From the NCBI GenBank assembly GCA_017548045.1, contig JAFYNR010000040.1, positions 1-64,000 on the forward strand: a stretch of 64,000 nt of DNA, given 5' to 3'. This stretch comes from Clostridia bacterium. Its GTDB lineage: Bacteria > Bacillota > Clostridia > Oscillospirales > Acutalibacteraceae. Positions 60,702 to 64,000 of the stretch are shown here, piece after piece. A program made the translations under genes and the position numbers. The notes beneath the pieces are model-generated. The model was not told the DNA's origin and made no database searches. It worked only from the letters and a program-made list of their open reading frames with translations. Position 1 is the first letter of the stretch. Each line of letters begins with the position of its first letter.

Positions 60702-61148
60702 TTATTCCAATGTAATCAACATCTGTTTGATTATTGACGCTCTGATCCTTTCTTTGAGAGGCGAGGGGATTCTTTTGAGTGAATTTTCGCCCGTTGCCGC
60801 AAGCAGAAGCTTTGCGGTGCGTGAATCTATGGCGCCGTTATGGAGCAGATTCATCACGTTTGCGTGGCAGGTTGCGTAGTCAACCGCTTCGCCGATGTGA
60901 TTCACCGTGTGCATTATCAGTGACGGGCGGTCAAGATTGACTCTTGTGATTTTGATGTATCCGCCGCCGCCCCGTCGGCTTTCAACAATGTAGCCCTGTT
61001 CGGGAGTGAAGCGTGAGGATATTACATAGTTTATCTGACTTGGCACACAACCCAAAGTTTGAGCCAGCTCGTTACGCTGAATTTCAGCTCTGCCCTCATC
61101 CTCAAGCATTTCAAGAAGCATTCTGGTTATATCGTTGCTTAAACTCAT
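60702..61148 (-). CDS. ctsR: Transcriptional repressor CtsR
   Basis: CtsR, 148 residues, the class III heat-shock repressor of Gram-positives. The N-terminal winged helix is clear (SLSNDITRMLLEMLE, NELAQTLGCVPSQINYVISSRF), and the wing carries YIVESRRGGGGYIKI, whose glycine-rich tip senses heat. The C-terminal part is the McsB-contact domain. It is the first gene of the operon and has several CtsR boxes in its own promoter (61180-61251), so it is autoregulated. Confidence 0.97.
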   Translation of the reverse strand: MSLSNDITRMLLEMLEDEGRAEIQRNELAQTLGCVPSQINYVISSRFTPEQGYIVESRRGGGGYIKITRVNLDRPSLIMHTVNHIGEAVDYATCHANVMNLLHNGAIDSRTAKLLLAATGENSLKRIPSPLKERIRASIIKQMLITLE

Positions 61149-61179
61149 ATAATCATCTCTTTCAATATGTGAATTTGAC

Positions 61180-61251
61180 TTTGACTTTCTTTGACCTTGG
61201 TTTCATTATAGTCAGGAAAGGTCAGAAGGTCAAAAGTCAGAAAAGGTCAAA
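61180..61251 (-). promoter_or_regulatory. Multiple CtsR operator heptads at the ctsR promoter
   Basis: 61180-61196 is, on the minus strand, GGTCAAA-GAA-AGTCAAA, an exact CtsR box, with a further TTTGAC half-site beside it. On the plus strand, AGTCAGG-AAA-GGTCAGA (61210-61226) and AGTCAGA-AAA-GGTCAAA (61235-61251) are near matches, with GGTCAAA at 61228-61234 between them. Confidence 0.88.
61205..61233 (-). promoter_or_regulatory. Promoter of the ctsR-mcsA-mcsB-clpC operon
   Basis: On the minus strand: -35 TTGACC (61228-61233), 17-base spacer, perfect -10 TATAAT (61205-61210). The -35 is itself part of a CtsR heptad, and an exact box lies just downstream of the -10. Confidence 0.87.
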
Positions 61252-61404
61252 TTTGTGCGATTGTATGTCAAAATCTTTGATTATCTTCCGTTTACTTTAA
61301 TTTTCTCCGATTTTTTCGCTTTTTTGAAATTCAGGCTTTGGAAAAAGGTCAGACGGTTTCATATAATTATAGGCATATTAATTTTATGATATACTTGATA
61401 AATG

Positions 61405-61433
61405 TTGATTTTATTTTTGCGGTGTGATATTAT
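61405..61433 (+). promoter_or_regulatory. Promoter of the EamA gene
   Basis: -35 TTGATT (61405-61410), 17-base spacer, -10 TATTAT (61428-61433), 27 bases before the ATG. Confidence 0.7.
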
Positions 61434-61459
61434 TCCAAAGTCAGGTAAGAGGTGAAATA

Positions 61460-62362
61460 ATGAAAAGGTCAAAAACTGCGTTGGGAATTATCCTTTCGCT
61501 TATGGGCGGCATATTCTGGGGATTTTCGGGGTCGTGCGGTCAGTATTTGTTTACGTATCATTCCGTGGATTCCCGATGGCTTGTGGCAGTCAGAATGGTT
61601 GTTTCCGGTGCAATTCTTCTTTGTATTTCCGCACTCAAGCATAAAAAAGAGATATTTGCGGTATGGCGCGGTAAAGAAAATATTATAAGAATGGCGGCAT
61701 TTACGATTTTAGGTCTGGTGCTTTGTCAGTATGCGTATTTTACCGCCATTCAGCTTTCGAATGCAGGCACGGCAACGGTGCTTCAGTATCTTTCGCCTGC
61801 AATGATACTTGTATTTCTGTGCATAAAAAACAGAAAACCGCCTCTGCTGAAGGAGGCGGCGGCAATCGTTCTTGCAATCGGCGGAACGTTTATAATTGCT
61901 ACGGGCGGTAATGCGGGCAGTCTTTCGATTTCGACGGGTGCGCTTATATGGGGTCTGCTTGCAGGTGTGTTTCTTGCCTGCTATTCGCTTATCCCCGTAC
62001 CGCTTCTGAAAATTGCGGATACTCCCACCGTGCTGGGCTGGGGCACGTTGGCAGGCGGAATAATAATGCTTCCCGTATTCAGACCCTGGGAAAATATGCC
62101 CCGGATAAGTTTTTCTCTCATTGCAGCGCTGGGAGGCATAATAATATTCGGCACGGTGCTTGCTTATTCGTTTTACCTTGAAGGTATACATCTTATCGGT
62201 GCAACAAAAGCGAGCATAATATCGAGCATTGAGCCTGTTGCCGCTACCGTTATATCAGCCTTGTGGTTGGGCACGGATTTTTCATTTACCGATATAATCG
62301 GGTTTGCAATGATAATTTCAACGATTTTAATAATATCAATAAAAAAAGAACCGAAGCAGTAG
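61460..62362 (+). CDS. EamA/DMT-family transporter
   Basis: A 300-residue drug/metabolite transporter from the ATG at 61460 (AAGAGGTG upstream). It has ten membrane helices in two EamA repeats. The first repeat begins GGIFWGFSGSCGQYLF, and the ends YFTAIQLSNAGTATVLQYLSPAMI and YLEGIHLIGATKASIISSIEPVAATV are the paired, homologous helix-9/10-type motifs. Family members export amino acids, amines or metabolites; the substrate is unknown. The stop codon lies within the following terminator stem. Confidence 0.92.
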   Translation: MKRSKTALGIILSLMGGIFWGFSGSCGQYLFTYHSVDSRWLVAVRMVVSGAILLCISALKHKKEIFAVWRGKENIIRMAAFTILGLVLCQYAYFTAIQLSNAGTATVLQYLSPAMILVFLCIKNRKPPLLKEAAAIVLAIGGTFIIATGGNAGSLSISTGALIWGLLAGVFLACYSLIPVPLLKIADTPTVLGWGTLAGGIIMLPVFRPWENMPRISFSLIAALGGIIIFGTVLAYSFYLEGIHLIGATKASIISSIEPVAATVISALWLGTDFSFTDIIGFAMIISTILIISIKKEPKQ

Positions 62363-62377
62363 GCCTCGGTTCTTTTG
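62346..62377. terminator. Bidirectional terminator after the EamA gene
   Basis: Nine-pair stem AAGAACCGA / TCGGTTCTT (62346-62354 with 62366-62374), with A-rich and T-rich flanks. It covers the last codons of the EamA gene and serves the converging gene. Confidence 0.88.
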
Positions 62378-62380
62378 CTT

Positions 62381-63574
62381 TTATGAAAGTAAGCTTTTGA
62401 TTTCCATAATCAGAACGGTGAATACGTTTGCGATGCCTGCGAAAAATTCCTCGATGGGGCTTTCGTAAACCTTGTAAGGCTCGTCGACCTGAAGTTCAAA
62501 ACGGGCATTACCCTTTTTAACACTGCCTTCATAGGTGTAAATAATGTTTTCAAAATTTGCGGTATCGTTCTCATCTATGGTGAAAACTCTTATGCCGTAT
62601 GGACCTGTTTTTGCAAATTCACAGCCGTAGGTCATACCCAGCTCAATACCGTCGTACGTACCGGTGTAGCCCTCTGTATGCCAGTGGCCGAAATATGCAC
62701 CAAGCACGTCGCCGCATTCCTTCCAGGCCTTGAACTGTGCGCTTGTGTCGGTAACGGGTGTGAATACACTCGCATTGTAACCGTTTGCCATATCTTTGTT
62801 AAGGCGATAGAATTTGCCGCCTTCAAGCCTTGCGCCTTCGTCCCACATATTACATTCTTCAAAAAAGAAGCCTAAATCACTTGTGGGTACGTGCTGAAAA
62901 AGAATTGAAGGCACGGGCTTGCCGCCATTTGCCTCTTTAAGTGCGGCACTTTCCGATTTATACCATTCAATCTGCTCATCGGTTACACCGCCCGACCTTG
63001 AATCGTTAAGCCAGATATTGAATACGGTTTCATCGGAATTGCTTGCTTTGATTTCAAGGTTAAAATCTATTCTGCCGTCGGCATCGTTGCTTTCGTCAAA
63101 TACAAGGCAGTTTTTATAGCCTGCATAGATTTTCAGCCAATCCTCGTTTGTTACACCGCTTGCATAATCGTTGTTTCCCTGACATACGGCAAAAGGAATG
63201 TTTCTGCTTTCAGCCTCCCCGAATACTGCGGCACAGGTAGCTTTCACATTTTCAAGGGTCTGTTCGTAGCTGTCAACCTCAACGCCTTCTCTCAGGCTTT
63301 CGCCGTCAATGCCGATGTCGCCTATACGGCTGTCCTCAACGATATCGCCCGTGAAAACAATAAGGTCGGGATTGGTAAGCTCGATTGACAGCTTGATGAA
63401 ATTAATAAGGTCGTAGGCAGGGTAGTGGTCATCCTGCGGATCGCTTATCTGTAACACAGTGAATTTTCCGTCTTCACCAAAACGAAGCACGGTGTCTGTG
63501 CTTTCTGCGCTTGCCGTTATGCAGAATGAAAGTAAAACGGAAACGGCAAGCAGTATGCTCATTATTCTTTTCAT
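62381..63574 (-). CDS. Secreted calcineurin-like metallophosphoesterase
   Basis: A 397-residue exported protein from the ATG at 63574 (AAGGAG upstream); a longer in-frame reading adds a non-signal segment and is rejected. Signal peptide 1-23 ending ITASA. Metal-binding motifs follow: LQISDPQDDHY, VFTGDIVED, CQGNNDY, LFQHVP and FGHWHTEG, the full purple acid phosphatase/PhoD-like set. The C-terminus ends with a hydrophobic or amphipathic helix (FFAGIANVFTVLIMEIKSLL), which may hold it at the membrane. The substrate is unknown. Confidence 0.9.
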   Translation of the reverse strand: MKRIMSILLAVSVLLSFCITASAESTDTVLRFGEDGKFTVLQISDPQDDHYPAYDLINFIKLSIELTNPDLIVFTGDIVEDSRIGDIGIDGESLREGVEVDSYEQTLENVKATCAAVFGEAESRNIPFAVCQGNNDYASGVTNEDWLKIYAGYKNCLVFDESNDADGRIDFNLEIKASNSDETVFNIWLNDSRSGGVTDEQIEWYKSESAALKEANGGKPVPSILFQHVPTSDLGFFFEECNMWDEGARLEGGKFYRLNKDMANGYNASVFTPVTDTSAQFKAWKECGDVLGAYFGHWHTEGYTGTYDGIELGMTYGCEFAKTGPYGIRVFTIDENDTANFENIIYTYEGSVKKGNARFELQVDEPYKVYESPIEEFFAGIANVFTVLIMEIKSLLS

Positions 63575-63584
63575 TTTTTCTCCT

Positions 63585-63911
63585 TTAATATTTATCCATA
63601 CTTTCAACGTCAAGCACGAATACGGTTGCACCGCCTACGGTAACCTCTTCTTCAAGGCTGTTTTTCTGAAGACCTCTGCCGAGAGAATCCGTTGTCATTG
63701 CAACCTTGTTTCTTGTCATTGAATATTCGCGGATAATTTCTTTTGCTCTTGCAACCTTGTCGTCTTCCGCACCGATAAGCAGAGTGGTATTGCCTATCAT
63801 AAGGAAGCCGCCTGTTGTTGAAAGCTTTGTTACGCTGTAATTTTCTCTTGTGAGAGTTGCGGATACAACCGCGCTGTCGTCATTATTTACTATTGCAAGA
63901 ATAAGTTTCAT
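63585..63911 (-). CDS. darA: Cyclic-di-AMP receptor DarA (PstA/YaaQ)
   Basis: A 108-residue PII-like protein that binds cyclic di-AMP in Firmicutes. Characteristic features are the MKLILAIVNNDDS start, the KLSTTGGFLMIGNTTLLIG segment (T-loop and strand 2) and VGGATVFVLDVE at the end. Length is the same as the Bacillus protein. Its downstream partner is not known. It is followed by the secreted phosphoesterase gene 10 bases later and preceded by the end of another gene. Confidence 0.94.
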   Translation of the reverse strand: MKLILAIVNNDDSAVVSATLTRENYSVTKLSTTGGFLMIGNTTLLIGAEDDKVARAKEIIREYSMTRNKVAMTTDSLGRGLQKNSLEEEVTVGGATVFVLDVESMDKY

Positions 63912-63929
63912 TATAAATCAATCCTTTCA

Positions 63930-64000
63930 TTACATATCGGGCAGAATGAGTTTCTGACTGCGTTTATCAAGATCATAAATATTGGGGATTTCGTAGCGGT
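63930..64000 (-). CDS. C-terminal end of an unidentified gene (partial)
   Basis: The last ~22 codons of a minus-strand gene whose body lies beyond base 64000. The visible tail reads ..PNIYDLDKRSQKLILPDM and stop (63930-63932). That is too short to assign. In Bacillus darA follows tmk, but this tail does not look like a thymidylate kinase end to me. It probably shares the transcript with darA, 18 bases away. Confidence 0.55.
   Translation of the reverse strand, partial: RYEIPNIYDLDKRSQKLILPDM

Larger units (their letters stand above)
61149..61459. other. Divergent regulatory region between ctsR and the EamA gene
   Basis: A 311-base stretch without a gene. The ctsR side (61180-61251) carries the promoter and CtsR boxes. 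The centre (61252-61400) is AT-rich and appears empty except for an isolated GGTCAGA at 61346. The right end carries the EamA promoter. Confidence 0.8.

Noticed and set aside
1-64000. CRISPR arrays, rRNA genes, transposases or prophage genes
   Set aside because: None found: no regularly spaced repeats, no rRNA signatures and no transposase, integrase or phage structural motifs among the proteins.

Overview
The window reads as ordinary, gene-dense chromosome of a Gram-positive (Firmicutes) bacterium of class Clostridia, probably a gut lineage near Oscillospirales/Ruminococcaceae. This taxonomic call is inferred. It rests on the L21-Prp-L27 ribosomal cluster with a Prp-type L27 extension, the CtsR-McsA-McsB-ClpC operon, RqcH, TrmK, YqzL next to RecO, an HPr with both His15 and Ser46, the c-di-AMP receptor DarA, a Gram-positive type SOS box, and palindromic intergenic repeats of the kind common in such genomes. 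No prophage, transposase, CRISPR array or rRNA gene was found. One tRNA gene (Arg, anticodon CCG) is present.

Layout. 1-800: end of rplU, then prp and rpmA. 889-6304 (minus): a repeat-bracketed GNAT gene, uvrA and uvrB behind an SOS-type promoter. 6531-8307 (plus): rfbA, rfbC and a DUF378 gene. 8373-12109 (minus): small membrane protein, rqcH, a Nif3-like gene, trmK and a redox-disulfide mini protein. 12269-20662 (plus): a long collinear run of phoH, ybeY, dgkA, era, yqzL, recO, a GPH sugar transporter, a YibE/F gene, an IolJ-like aldolase and iolC, ending at tRNA-Arg. 20790-21703: a small AT-rich patch with a large inverted repeat, a four-helix-bundle gene and an orphan gene. 21702-28561 (minus): a zinc-ribbon membrane protein; an operon of an HEYGH zincin-like protein, a GPH transporter, DUF4364 and araD; then an operon of a TIM-barrel epimerase, GtrA and a membrane-anchored multi-SH3 protein. 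28674-31546 (plus): peptidase E-like protein, a G5/3D cell-wall protein and HPr.

31583-38570 (minus): uridine-kinase-like protein, a third GPH transporter, a uracil permease, a GH36 alpha-galactosidase and a stand-alone E2-type acyltransferase. 38770-46802 (plus): a heterodimeric ABC exporter, a polar amino-acid ABC importer, a YfcE-like phosphodiesterase and a large unrecognised membrane protein. 46789-47436 (minus): HAD phosphatase. 47587-52509 (plus): a PLP aminotransferase, trpS, argG and argH. 52550-61148 (minus, with one small plus-strand gene): a lipoprotein, a neutral-ceramidase-like protein, trmL, pth, an anchored protein, and clpC-mcsB-mcsA-ctsR. 61460-62362 (plus): an EamA exporter. 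62381-64000 (minus): a secreted metallophosphoesterase, darA and the end of another gene.

Themes. Several units concern sugar uptake and breakdown (three GPH symporters, AraD, IolC/IolJ, GH36, HPr). Others concern stress and quality control (SOS repair, CtsR/Clp, RqcH, Pth, YbeY) and the envelope (3D/G5 protein, SH3 protein, GtrA, DgkA, RfbA/C). Many promoters are close to consensus with 16-17 base spacers, and most operon ends have clear intrinsic terminators. Least explained are the 495-residue membrane protein at 45315, the HEYGH protein at 25153, the lone E2 domain at 37656, the neutral-ceramidase-like protein at 53116 without an obvious signal peptide, and the spaced TGTAAC repeats upstream of the 3D protein. 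I saw no clear multi-gene undescribed system, and these are reported as leads only.
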